From contig NZ_ARYL01000007.1 of assembly GCF_000685295.1 (NCBI RefSeq), forward strand, positions 1 through 64,000: a DNA stretch of 64,000 nt, given 5' to 3'. The notes under the pieces are model-generated. The model did no database searches and was not told where the DNA came from. It saw only the letters and a list, made by a program, of their open reading frames with translations. How positions within the stretch are numbered: the stretch's first letter is position 1; the number at the start of each line of letters is the position of its first letter. A program made the position numbers and the translations under genes. Below, piece after piece: positions 8,349-18,330 of the stretch. The DNA comes from Hyphomonas oceanitis SCH89 (GTDB lineage: Bacteria > Pseudomonadota > Alphaproteobacteria > Caulobacterales > Hyphomonadaceae).

Positions 8349-8378
8349 AGAAAGCGGCGCCCTAGGGCACCGCTTTCT
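8349..8378 (-). terminator. Hairpin after M13 peptidase gene
   Basis: A long, nearly perfect palindrome with AGAAAGCGG/CCGCTTTCT arms and a CCCTAGGG centre, followed on the minus strand by TTTGCG. It lies downstream of the peptidase stop codon. The T-run is weak. Confidence 0.6.
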
Positions 8379-8404
8379 GTAGTTTGGACTGCAGGAGACG
8401 AAGG

Positions 8405-10588
8405 TTACCAGATGTGGATGCGCTGTTCAGGCGGCAAATAGAGCGCGTCACCTGGCTGAACATCAAACGCATCGTACCATGCGTCGAAATTGCGGACGAT
8501 ACCGTTGACCCGGTATTCCGGCGGGGAGTGCGGATCGGTCAGCATCTGGCGGCGCAGGGCCTCTTCGCGGTTCTTGGAACGCCAGACCTGGGCATAGGCC
8601 ATGAAGAAGCGCTGGTCGCCGGTGAGACCGTCGATCACCTTGTCTTCCTTGCCATTCAGGCTGAGATGATAGGCCTTGTAGGCCATTGAGAGGCCGCCAA
8701 GGTCGCCGATGTTCTCGCCGAGCGTCAGGGCACCGTTGACGCAGGTCTCGCCGTCATCATAAGGGCAGAACGCATTGTACTGGGCGACGAGGGCCTGGGT
8801 CTTGGCCTTGAAATTGGCTTCGTCCTCGGCCGTCCACCAGTCGCGCAGCAGGCCGGTACCGTCCGACTTGGCACCCTGGTCGTCAAAGCCGTGACCCATT
8901 TCGTGGCCGATCACGGCGCCGATGGCACCATAGTTTACGGCCGGGTCAGCGGCGAGATTAAAGAAAGGCGGCTGCAGGATGGCGGCCGGAAAGACGATCT
9001 CGTTGCGGTTCGGCGAATAATAGGCGTTCACCGTCTGGGGCAGCATGCCCCATTCCGTCTTGTCGATCGGCTTGCCGAGATCGGAGATCATGTCGTGGTA
9101 CTGCCATGCTCCGACGGCCATGTGGTTGGCGAAAGCGTCGTCGCTGACGACAAGGCTGTCATAGGTCTCGAATTTTTCCGGATAGCCGATCTTGGGCGTG
9201 AACTGGGTCAGCTTGGTTTCGGCCTCGGCCTTTGTCTCGGCGCCCATCCAGTCGATGCCTTCGAGATTCTGGGAGAGGGCAGCGCGCAGGTTGGAGACGA
9301 GCTTGTCCATCGCGGCCTTGTTCTCGGCCGGGAAGTAGCGCTCGGCATAGACCTTGCCGACGGCTTCACCGACAGAGTTCTCGACCGTATCGACGGCGCG
9401 CTTCCAGCGCTCGCGCTGTTCTTCGAGACCGTTCAGCGTCTTGCCGTAGAAATCGAACACGGTGTTGTCGATATCGGCTGGCAGGACATCCGATGTGTCG
9501 ATCAGGAGGTGGGCGGCGAGATAGGCCTTCCACTGATCAAGCGGCGCATCTTCCATGACCTTGAACAGGCCGGCAATGCCGCCGCCGGAAACCTTGGCAA
9601 GCTCGTCGCCCTCAAGGCCGTTGTCCTTGATCTCTTCGGCTGTCGGCGTGACCTGGCGGACGACGAACTCTGTCTGGTCGCCAAGGCCGAGCCCATCAAT
9701 CATCGTGGCGGCGGGGAACTTGCCGGCCAGCTTGATGAGGTCTTCTTTCGACATCTTGTTGTAGGTGAGGTTGCGGTTGCGGCCCGCAGCGCGGTCCCAA
9801 TGGGCTTTTGCCAGCTCGGTTTCGAGCGCGATCACCTTGTCGGCGGCCGCATCCGGATCGTCATAGCCTGCGCGCGCCAGAAGGGTGGAGAGCATGGTCT
9901 TGTAGGCGGTGAGCAGTTCCTTGTTGCGATCATTATCGACGAGGTAATAGTCGCGGTCGCCCATGCCGAGACCGGCCTGCGTGACATAGAAGATGTACTG
10001 GTCGGTCTGTTTGGAATCGACATCGACCCAGCCTGCGACCGGTGTGGTGAAGCCATTGGCGGCAAAGGTCCTGGCCAGGTCTTCACGGGTTGTGATGGCC
10101 TTGATGCGTTCGAGGTAGGGCTCTGCGGTGACGAGGCCTTTTGCTTCGATGGCGTCGGTGTCCATGTAGGCGTTATAGATGGTCGCGACCTTGCCTTCGA
10201 GCGTCGACGGGTCCGGCTGCGCAGCGGCGAGTTCCTCAATGATCTTGCGCACGCGCTGTTCGGATTTCTCGCCGAGCAGGGTGAAGGAGCCGTAGCGCGT
10301 CTTGTCGGCGGGGATGACGAAACTGTCGAGCCACTTGCCGTTGACGTAGGCGAAGAAGTCATTGCCCGGCTTCACGTCGGATTTCACATTGTCGAGATTG
10401 ACGCCCCATTTGCCCCACGTGTCGGGCACGGTCAGCTCAAGGCCTTCGGCGGTTTCATACTTGCCGTCGGCATTGGCGACGGGGGCAGGCGTTTCGGCGG
10501 CGACGGGGTCGGCGGGCGCGGTGTCCTTGGCCTGGCCACAGGCGGTAAGGAGCGCGATCGCGGCGGCGCCCAGCATCAGATGTTTCAT
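8405..10588 (-). CDS. M13 family metallopeptidase lipoprotein
   Basis: A 727-residue peptidase. The start at 10588 follows GGAGAGA and gives a lipoprotein signal (AIALLTACGQ, lipobox Cys). The zinc site is VIGHEMGHGFDD (HExxH) with the downstream glutamate in ENIGDLGG, and NAYYSPNRNEIVFPAAILQPPFF is the substrate-binding block of the neprilysin/PepO family. The C-terminus ends HIW as in the family. Lipid-anchored, probably in the outer membrane facing the periplasm, degrading peptides of limited length. Monocistronic with a downstream hairpin. Confidence 0.95.
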   Translation of the reverse strand: MKHLMLGAAAIALLTACGQAKDTAPADPVAAETPAPVANADGKYETAEGLELTVPDTWGKWGVNLDNVKSDVKPGNDFFAYVNGKWLDSFVIPADKTRYGSFTLLGEKSEQRVRKIIEELAAAQPDPSTLEGKVATIYNAYMDTDAIEAKGLVTAEPYLERIKAITTREDLARTFAANGFTTPVAGWVDVDSKQTDQYIFYVTQAGLGMGDRDYYLVDNDRNKELLTAYKTMLSTLLARAGYDDPDAAADKVIALETELAKAHWDRAAGRNRNLTYNKMSKEDLIKLAGKFPAATMIDGLGLGDQTEFVVRQVTPTAEEIKDNGLEGDELAKVSGGGIAGLFKVMEDAPLDQWKAYLAAHLLIDTSDVLPADIDNTVFDFYGKTLNGLEEQRERWKRAVDTVENSVGEAVGKVYAERYFPAENKAAMDKLVSNLRAALSQNLEGIDWMGAETKAEAETKLTQFTPKIGYPEKFETYDSLVVSDDAFANHMAVGAWQYHDMISDLGKPIDKTEWGMLPQTVNAYYSPNRNEIVFPAAILQPPFFNLAADPAVNYGAIGAVIGHEMGHGFDDQGAKSDGTGLLRDWWTAEDEANFKAKTQALVAQYNAFCPYDDGETCVNGALTLGENIGDLGGLSMAYKAYHLSLNGKEDKVIDGLTGDQRFFMAYAQVWRSKNREEALRRQMLTDPHSPPEYRVNGIVRNFDAWYDAFDVQPGDALYLPPEQRIHIW

Positions 10589-10677
10589 GAAGGTCTCTCC
10601 AGATTGATCGGATGCGTCCACAGCCCGTGCCAAAAAAAAGCGGGAGGGGAGGGGCGCATCCGGGTTAAATCACGCCA

Positions 10678-13600
10678 TTATTCGGCGGGGGCAAGGGGGC
10701 CGACTGCATCATCCCTGCTGGTGCCGATGAGTTCGTCTTCGTCGATGGTTACTTCGCCGGAATAGGTTTCGCCGATCTGGCGGAAGGGTTTGCCGCCCCA
10801 TGTCCAGCGGAAGATGCGGCCGATTTCGACACCCACGGCATACATGGCGGGCACCATCAGCAGCGAGACAAAGAGGGCGAAGGCCACAGCGCAGGCGAGC
10901 GATACGATCATCGGCTTGAGGAATTGGGCCTGTGTCGAGCGCACCGCCAGCAGCGGCAGGATGCCGACAAAGGTGGTGACGGATGTGAGCAGGATCGGAC
11001 GGAAGCGGGAGACGCCTGCGTCGACGAGCGACTGGATGGCGCCCGCGCCTTCGTCGCGCCGCCGGTTCACGTAATCAATCAGCACAAGGTTGTCGTTGAT
11101 GACGACCCCCGCGGCCGCCGCAATGCCGAAGAAAGCGAACATGGCCATGGGCGTATTGAAGATCGCGAGGCCGAAAATGGCGCCGCAATAGGCAAAGGGC
11201 AGGGCCATCATCAGGAGGATGGGCTGGGAATAGGACCGGAAGGCCACCGCGAGCAGGATATACATGGCGCCGATGGCCATGACGACGAGACGACCAATCT
11301 CGCTGAAGAATTTCTGCTCTTCCTCGAAGCCGCCAGCCTCGCCGCGCTGGACTTCGGGGAAGCGTTGCTGGAATTCAGGCCAGAAATTCTTTTCCATGTC
11401 GGCCATGATGCGGCTGCGTTCGCCTTCGCCTTTGACCTCGGCATAGACGGCGACCGAGCGGGTGCGGTTGCGCCGCACGATGCGGTTGATGCCGGGGGCA
11501 TATTCGAAATCGGCGACCTGGGTGACAGGGATCTCCCGGCCATCGGCTGTGCGCACCTTGAGATTGTTGAGGCTGTCGAGATCAGAGCGCGCGCTTATCG
11601 GCAGGCGGACCATGACACGCACGTCTTCCCCGTCACGCGGGAGGCGCTGGACCTCTTCGCCGAAATAGGCCTGGCGCAATTGCTGGGATACGCTGGCGAG
11701 GGTGACACCGAGTGTTTCGGCGCCGGGCTTCATCGTGATGCGGATCTCCTCGGCGGAGGAGGAGAGGTTGTCACCGATATCATAGGCGCTGGAATAGGTG
11801 GCGAGGTGGGCCTTCACGTCAGCAGACGCGGCGCGCAGGCGGGCAAGATCCGGATGGTTGAGGGCGAAACGCACCCCGCTGTCATCATCGTTGAAGGTAA
11901 ATTCGAAACCGACTTCCTGGGCATCCTGGACCGGGCCGACAGCGTCACGCAAGCGCTATCGCGCGAGCGAAGGGTGACCGGACGGTTCTCGGGCGCGGCG
12001 AGGCCGACCCATGCTCGCACGAAAGCGCCGGAGGCGACGACGGAGGCCTGCGTGATCAGACCGCCTTCGATCTCGGGATATTCCTTGCCGGTTTCTTCGG
12101 TGAGGGTGTCAATGCCGACCTGGAGCTGGTCGCGCACCTGGAGCAGGCGCTCATACGGCGTGCCTTCCGGCATCTCGATATTGACCTGGATGAGGTCGGC
12201 TTCGATTTCCGGCATGAACTGGAAGGGCACGATGCCGGTCATCTGCATCTGGAAGGCGAGGCCAAAGAGACAGAAGAAGAAGGCGACGGTGGCATAGCGG
12301 AAGCGCAGGGCCAGTTCGAGCACCGGCTTGTAGAGATGGTTGGCAAACCAGAGCAGGCTGTCGGCGATGCGACGCTGGAGCTTGAGGAAGCCGCCGGCCG
12401 GGCCATCGAATTCCTGCTTCTTCATGTGCGACAGGTGGGCTGGCAGGATCAGCATGCACTCGATGATCGAGAAGATCAGGGCCGCGACCACGACGAAGGT
12501 GATCTGCTGTGTGAACATGCGCGTTGGGCCGGAGATGAAAGCCCAGGGCAGGAAAGCAATTATCGTGGTCAGGACGCCGAAGATGATCGGTTTGAGCACC
12601 AGCTGGGTGCCGACAATGGCTGCGTTGAGGCCCTCCTGCCGACCGCTCTCGACTTCCCTGTGTATGTTCTCACCGACCACGATCGCATCATCCACGATGA
12701 CCCCGATTACGAGGAGCACCGCGAAGGTGGAGAGGATGTTCCACGAGACGCCAAAGTAGGGGAGGAGCATGATGCCGCCGGCAAAGGCGGTGAAGATGCC
12801 CATGGTCACCCAGAGCGCGACGACGGGGCGCAGGAAGAGGATGAGTACGAGCATGACCAGCACGGCGCCGGACAGGGCCGACTGGGTGATCAGGTCCATA
12901 CGCGCCTTGAACTCGACCGAGTTGTCCCAGAGCGTGTCGATGCGCACGGCCTGGGGCAGGATGCCGTTGGAATGGTCGTTGGCTTCCTCGACGAACTTCT
13001 TGAAGCCGTCAGTGTATTTGACGATGTCCATCTTGTCGGGGGAGGGGATCATGACGAAGGCGGTCGGTTCATTATCGAACGTTGCCTTCAGCTTGTCGCT
13101 GACGAAGCCGTCGATGACGGTGGCAATGTCGGAGACATAGACCGTGCCCTCGGACGTTGTCTGGCGGACAATGATCTTGTTGAACTGGTCAGCCGTGTCG
13201 GCCAGCTGACGCGCAGTGATGTTGACGTCGCCGATAGAGGATTCGATGCGCCCGCCGGACGAGTTCAGCGAAGACTGACGGATGGCATTGGCGACATCGG
13301 AGAAGCTGAGGCCGAAGCGGCGGAGGGCCTGTTCGGAGACTTCGATACTGACCTGCTCATCCAGTGTGCCGTTGAGTTCGGCCAGTTCGCCGCCAGGCAG
13401 CTTGGCAAGTTCGTCGCGCACCTTGTCGGCAACGCGTTTCAGCGTGCGGCTGTCAACATTTCCGTGGATGGCAAAGCCCATGTACTGGTCGCGCTGTTCC
13501 CAGCGCTGGATCTGTGGCTGGAAGGCGGCCTGGGGCAGGTTGTTGATCTGGTTGACCCGGCGCTCGACGTCCTTGAGGAAGATGTCCATGTCGACATCGT

Positions 13601-13892
13601 CGCGGCCCTTGATGTTGACCACACCGGAGCCTTCGCTGGCAATCGAGGTGATACGGTCAAGGCCGTTGAGGTCGGCAACAGCCTCCTCGATACGGGTGAC
13701 GATCTGGTCTTCGATGTCCTGCGGCGAGGCGCCGTTCCAGGCGACGATGACCGACGCGCCGGTAACGTTCACGACCGGGAACATTTCCTGTTCCATCCGG
13801 GTGTAACCAAAAATGCCGCCGACAAAGGCTACAATCATCAGGAGGTTCGCGGCAACCGCGTTGCGGGCGAACCAGGAGACAATACCGTTCAT
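10678..13892 (-). pseudogene. RND efflux permease with apparent frameshift
   Basis: An AcrB/MexF-type inner-membrane proton-driven permease, about 1070 residues if read through. The first frame (13892 down to about 11960) covers residues 1 to about 640: the TM1 N-terminus, porter domain, GASPQDIED, and the TM4 region with VIGVIVDDAIVVGENI. The second frame (from about 11952 to 10678) carries the rest, including NDNLVLIDYVNRRRDEG and RPILLTSVTTFVGILPLL. They join near 11953-11975; the shift equals one missing base or two extra bases, and the second frame has an in-frame TAG just before its first codons. Either a true disruption or a sequencing or assembly error. The 5' end overlaps the adaptor gene by 4 nt. 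Confidence 0.85.
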
Positions 13893-15154
13893 TGCGGAGT
13901 TCCCTCTGCTCCCTGCGTGGCCGTCGTGGCAGCCGCCGTTGCGGCTTTGCCATCTTCTTCAGGCTCGTAAACCTTGACCGTGCCGTCCTCGAGACGCTCC
14001 ATCACGGTGATGCTCATGCCGTCAAACGCCGCCTGGACGGGGCTGACAATGGCCAGTTCGCCCGCGTTGACACCGGAGCGGATGTAGGCGCCATCGGTAT
14101 CTGAAAAGACGAGGTCGACCGTGCGGATCGAAAGCTTGCCATGCTTGGCATCGCCGATGAAAAGCTGGTCTTCGCCGCGCAGGGCGCCGCGCGGGGCGAT
14201 CAGCACGTCGGGAATTGTTGCGCCTTCGATCGTGGCATTGACGAAGAGGCCCGGCGCCATTGGCGCGTCACCGTCGGCGCCAGCGCCATAGGGATCCTTC
14301 AGCTCGGCGATCACGTTGATCTGGCGGGTCATCGAGTTGACGGCGGCGGCGGTGCGGACAACTTCGCCGATCCATGTGCGCGGCTTGCCGGCAACATTGG
14401 CGGTGAAGGTGACTTTCGGGCCGGGCTGATCTTTCGTGGCGGCAAAGGCGAGGGGTAGGCCAAGCCGGCCCATCTCGCCATCATCGAGCGGGAGGGACAC
14501 TTCGACCACGTCATTGGCGAAGATGCGGCCGAGCGTCGAGCCGGCGGCGGCCACCTGGCCGATATCGACATTGCGCTCACGCACGCGGCCATCGAAGGGC
14601 GCGTAGACTGCGGTCCGGTCGAGGGCGAGTTCAGCATCCTTCAGCTGGGCCTTGGCCCCATCGAGGGCGGCGCGGGCCTGCGCCAGCTGCGGTTCGCGGC
14701 GGGCAAGCGGGGAAGCATTGTCGAGGCCGAGATCCTTGATGTCCTGCTGGGCAAGTTCGGCTTCCGCGATCTCGCGGGCGAGCGCCTGTTCAGCGCTGGC
14801 GACACCGGAGCGCGCACTGACGACGCCGAGTTCATAATCGGCCGCCTCGACGCGAACGAGGAGCTGGCCCTTCTTGATGAAGCCGCCATCGATGAAGTCC
14901 GGCGAGACATAGGCGACGCGGCCCGTGATCTGCGGCGAAACAACGATCTCGCGGCGCGGACGCACTTCGCCCTGGGCCTCGACGGTCAGGTGCAGATCAC
15001 CGCGGCGCACGGGCTCGGCGAACACGTTCAGCCCGGCACGCGCCTCGTCGGCCTTTTCAGGCTCAGGCTTGATGGCGTGCAGGACGAAGCTGCCGCCGAT
15101 GCCGACGACAAGAATGATGCCCAGGGGGGCGAGAATGGATACAAGGCGGCCCAT
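13889..15154 (-). CDS. RND periplasmic adaptor (HlyD family)
   Basis: A 421-residue membrane-fusion protein. There is an N-terminal anchor (LAPLGIILVVGIGGSFVLHAI), then a lipoyl-like half (VEAQGEVRPRREIVVSPQITGRV), a helical hairpin rich in Ala/Glu (SGVASAEQALAREIAEAELAQ), the second lipoyl half (TAVYAPFDGRVRERNVDIGQ) and a C-terminal beta-barrel. It bridges the inner-membrane permease and the outer-membrane channel encoded on either side, forming a tripartite efflux pump. ATG overlaps nothing upstream; there is a 6-bp gap to the NodT gene. Proline- and alanine-rich tail. Confidence 0.92.
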   Translation of the reverse strand: MGRLVSILAPLGIILVVGIGGSFVLHAIKPEPEKADEARAGLNVFAEPVRRGDLHLTVEAQGEVRPRREIVVSPQITGRVAYVSPDFIDGGFIKKGQLLVRVEAADYELGVVSARSGVASAEQALAREIAEAELAQQDIKDLGLDNASPLARREPQLAQARAALDGAKAQLKDAELALDRTAVYAPFDGRVRERNVDIGQVAAAGSTLGRIFANDVVEVSLPLDDGEMGRLGLPLAFAATKDQPGPKVTFTANVAGKPRTWIGEVVRTAAAVNSMTRQINVIAELKDPYGAGADGDAPMAPGLFVNATIEGATIPDVLIAPRGALRGEDQLFIGDAKHGKLSIRTVDLVFSDTDGAYIRSGVNAGELAIVSPVQAAFDGMSITVMERLEDGTVKVYEPEEDGKAATAAATTATQGAEGTPQ

Positions 15155-15160
15155 GAAAGA

Positions 15161-16633
15161 TTAGCTCCTGCCGCTTCTTGCGGCGTCCGTGTCAGAATTG
15201 CTTTTAGCAGATTGTGCAGAGGCGGTCCCGGTCGGGAGGCCGCCGCCAAGGGCGAGATGATAGGAAATGCGGTTGGTCGCACGGCTGGCGCGGGCCGTCA
15301 CGAGCTGGCTTTCAGCTGTCAGGCGGCGCGTTTGCGCGTCGATCAGGTTGAAGATGGTGATCGTGCCGCTGGTGTACTGGCGCTCTGCAAGGTCCTCGGC
15401 GAGGCGGGCCTCTTCGAGGGCACGGGCCTGCGCGTCTTCCTGTTCCGCGAGATAAGTGTCGGCGGCGAGGGCGTTTTCGACCTCGCGCCAGGCGTCGAGG
15501 GCGGTGGACGCATAATTGGCGACGGCGGCTTCGGCCTGCGCAACGGCAGCGTCGCGCTGGGCATCGAGCTGGCCACCCGTGAAGAGCGGCTGGACCAGGC
15601 TGGCGATCAGATTGGCGGCGATGCGTTCAGGATCGAAGGCATCGGCGAAGTCAGTCGTATTTGTGCCGACCGATGCGGTGAGGCGCAGCGAGGGCAGCAT
15701 GGCGAGGCGGGCCTGCTCTGCGCGCAGGCCAGCGCCGACGACGCGCGCTTCGGCGCCGGCAATGTCCGGACGGCGCGACAGGAGCAGGGCAGGGTTGCCT
15801 TCAGGCACGATCGAGCCGAGCGTCGGGATTTCAGCGGGCGCCTGCAATTCGGCATTTGGATAGCGACCGACAAGGGTTTCGAGGCGGCGGGCCGCTTCGC
15901 CGGTGAACTGGCGCTGGGCGGCCATGGAGGCTTCGGCCTGAGCGAGCGTGCTGCGCGCGGTGCGCACGTCCAGCGCGTCGGCAAGGCCGCGCTGGAAGCG
16001 GCGTTCGGTCAACGTGCGGACGCGGTCGCGTGCCTCAACGGTCTTGGCGGCGACGCGTTCCTGCGCGAGGGCAGCGTTCAGGTTGATCCACGCAATTGAG
16101 GTCTGCGCGGCGAGAGACAGTTCGGCGGCGTCATAGTCGGCCTGGCTGGCGGCAAGGTCTGCCTCGGCGGCGCCTATGCCGGAGCCGAGCCGGTTCCAGA
16201 GGTCGAGTTCCCAGCTGGCATCGAGGCCGACGCCATAGACGCCGTCAGTGTTCCGGTCGGTCGTGCCGCCAAACGTGGTCGAGGTGGAGTTGACGCCGGC
16301 GGAGACAGAGCCGCTGACGCTCGGGCGGCGCTGTGAGCGCGCAATGCGGGTGGCGGCTTCGGAAGCGCGCACGAGGGCAGCGCGGGATTCCAGTGTCGGG
16401 CTGTTGGTGAGGGCTTCATTGACGAGGCCAACCATCAATGGGTCGTTGAACTGGCTGAGCCAGTCACCCTGCGGTGCAACGCCTGCCACGCCGCGCGCAG
16501 CCCATTCGGACGGCGCGTCGACCGTTTCGGCAAAAAATTCCACAGGTTGCCCCGCCAGGCGACCAACTGACGCCGGAGAAGAGGTGCAGGCTGCAACAAT
16601 TGCCGTGCTGATAAGAAGAATAGACCGTTTCAT
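15161..16633 (-). CDS. NodT-type outer-membrane efflux lipoprotein
   Basis: A 490-residue TolC-like channel of the RND NodT family. The N-terminal ISTAIVAACTSS is a lipobox signal. Two outer-membrane efflux repeats are visible (PLMVGLVNEALTNSPTLESRAALVRASEA... and SRRPDIAGAEARVVGAGLRAEQARLAMLPSLRL, where the RPDI block is diagnostic). It is the first gene of the operon, followed by adaptor and permease genes. The substrate is not predictable. Confidence 0.93.
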   Translation of the reverse strand: MKRSILLISTAIVAACTSSPASVGRLAGQPVEFFAETVDAPSEWAARGVAGVAPQGDWLSQFNDPLMVGLVNEALTNSPTLESRAALVRASEAATRIARSQRRPSVSGSVSAGVNSTSTTFGGTTDRNTDGVYGVGLDASWELDLWNRLGSGIGAAEADLAASQADYDAAELSLAAQTSIAWINLNAALAQERVAAKTVEARDRVRTLTERRFQRGLADALDVRTARSTLAQAEASMAAQRQFTGEAARRLETLVGRYPNAELQAPAEIPTLGSIVPEGNPALLLSRRPDIAGAEARVVGAGLRAEQARLAMLPSLRLTASVGTNTTDFADAFDPERIAANLIASLVQPLFTGGQLDAQRDAAVAQAEAAVANYASTALDAWREVENALAADTYLAEQEDAQARALEEARLAEDLAERQYTSGTITIFNLIDAQTRRLTAESQLVTARASRATNRISYHLALGGGLPTGTASAQSAKSNSDTDAARSGRS

Positions 16634-16700
16634 GCCGCTTGTGAGGCTCCCGACTCTTTGGGCTACCGGATAGTCCGGGCCTAGTCGACTGTCAACGATA

Positions 16701-16721
16701 AATTATCGAAATTCAATAATT
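16701..16721. promoter_or_regulatory. 21-bp palindrome upstream of RND operon
   Basis: AATTATCGAA and TTCAATAATT flank a single A; 9 of 10 positions are complementary. It sits 68 bp upstream of the NodT start in a divergent, AT-rich promoter region, the kind of site a TetR or MarR dimer binds. No such regulator gene is adjacent. Confidence 0.5.
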
Positions 16722-16869
16722 GTTGCAGAGGTGTCATAAAGGCGTGTCGCTGCTATCATGCGCTGTCGGGGGCTTGGCATCTTTGCAGGGCCGCTGTAGC
16801 GGCAAGTGACGGCGGCGCGATGGGGACGGACACGGGGTCCAGGCCATTCAAACCCGCGCGGGAGACAGG

Positions 16870-18240
16870 GTGAGCAAGTCCGATCCATCTCTTGGCCAAC
16901 CAGAGTCACGTGCGGGACTGAGCCGCCGGGCACGGGATTTTTTCATCCTGGGTTTCTGCTTTTGCGGCGTCCTGTTCCTGCTGGCTGCGACGGGGGAGCT
17001 GGACTTCATCGTCGCCTTTGCGGCGATGGCCGTGCTTGCCTCGATGGCCTTTGCCTATTTTGTCGGGTCGGCGGCCTTCCTGCCTGTTCGCGCAAGCTCG
17101 CGCACGCAGGCGCCGACGACTGTTACGCGCCGGCTGGATTCCGTTCAGTTGCTCCGCGCCCTGCCGCTGCCGGCTTTTGAAGTGGACGGCGAGAAGCGGA
17201 TCGTGGCGTTCAATGAAGAGGCCGACCTGATCCTGCGGCTCGACGGGCGGATCAATCCGCGCGCGAGCACCGTGATCCGTTCGCCTGCGCTTCTGTCGGC
17301 GATTGACAGGATAGGCCGCGGGGAGGGCGACGAGTCCGTTTCGGTGGAAGTCGACAGCGGACCCGACGAGACATGGCGCGCCCATGTTTCGCGGCCCACG
17401 GGCGCCGAACAAACGCTGGTCGTGCTGGAAGACCTGACGCCGGTGCAGCGGGCGGCGCGCGCGCGATCCGACTTCCTCGCCAATGCGAGCCATGAATTGC
17501 GTACGCCCCTGACGGCCCTCTCGGGCTTTATCGAGACCATGCGCGGACCCGCCAAGGATGATACGGCCTCATGGCCGCGTTTCCTCGATATCATGGCCGG
17601 CGAGTCCGAGCGGATGAGCCGCCTGATTGCCGACCTTCTGTCGCTGTCGCGGATCGAGTTTTCCGAACATATCTCGCCCAGCGAGCAGGAGGATTTCACC
17701 CGGATCGTGATTGATGCGACCGAGGCGCTGCAACCCATTGCGAACGAACGGTCGATTACGCTGGAACTGATTGGCGAGGAGCGCGCACTGCCCGTGATCG
17801 CGCACCGCGACGAGATCATGCAGGTGGTGGAAAACCTGCTGACGAATGCGCTGAAATACACGCCGGCGGACGGCAAGGTGACCGTGTTCTATGGCAATAC
17901 GCCGAGCATGGTCGAAGCGCGGTCCAAGGCCGGGCATGGCTGGCGCGAAGGCGAGCGAATGACGCTGCTGCAGGCGGCGGGGCGTCCGGGCAAGCCGGAT
18001 GCGTCGGTGTGGCTGCGTGTCGAGGACCAGGGACCGGGCATTGAACGCGAACACCTGCCGCGCCTTGGCGAGCGCTTCTATCGCGCCGATCAGAGCCGGG
18101 GCGGCAAGATTACCGGCACAGGGCTAGGCCTTGCCATCGTAAAGCATATCATGGCGCACCATCGCGGCGGCCTCGCCGTGGAAACCCGCCTCGGAAAAGG
18201 CAGCGCCTTCGGTATCTGGCTGCCGGCTGCGCGGCTTTGA
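16870..18240 (+). CDS. PhoR-like sensor histidine kinase
   Basis: A 456-residue kinase. Two adjacent membrane segments at about residues 24-66 (FFILGFCFCGVLFLLAA, IVAFAAMAVLASMAFAYFVG), a PAS-like region (about 95-200), H-box ANASHELRTPLTAL, N-box VVENLLTNALKYT, G1 VEDQGPGI and G2 GTGLGLAIVKH. This layout matches PhoR, the phosphate-starvation sensor; no PhoB or Pst genes lie in the window, so the name is withheld. GTG start with GGGAGACAGG upstream. Transcribed divergently from the RND operon. Confidence 0.85.
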   Translation: MSKSDPSLGQPESRAGLSRRARDFFILGFCFCGVLFLLAATGELDFIVAFAAMAVLASMAFAYFVGSAAFLPVRASSRTQAPTTVTRRLDSVQLLRALPLPAFEVDGEKRIVAFNEEADLILRLDGRINPRASTVIRSPALLSAIDRIGRGEGDESVSVEVDSGPDETWRAHVSRPTGAEQTLVVLEDLTPVQRAARARSDFLANASHELRTPLTALSGFIETMRGPAKDDTASWPRFLDIMAGESERMSRLIADLLSLSRIEFSEHISPSEQEDFTRIVIDATEALQPIANERSITLELIGEERALPVIAHRDEIMQVVENLLTNALKYTPADGKVTVFYGNTPSMVEARSKAGHGWREGERMTLLQAAGRPGKPDASVWLRVEDQGPGIEREHLPRLGERFYRADQSRGGKITGTGLGLAIVKHIMAHHRGGLAVETRLGKGSAFGIWLPAARL

Positions 18241-18330
18241 TCTTTTTGCGGGCCGGACGATGGCGCCCGTTTGCGCGCGGGCGTGCGATGAGGTTTAATC
18301 TGGCAGATCAAACAGGACATCGCAGGCATA

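Noticed and set aside
16703-16933. 76-codon minus-strand frame in the nodT-phoR gap
   Set aside because: Overlaps the start of the kinase gene and the promoter palindrome, with no ribosome-binding site or recognisable sequence.
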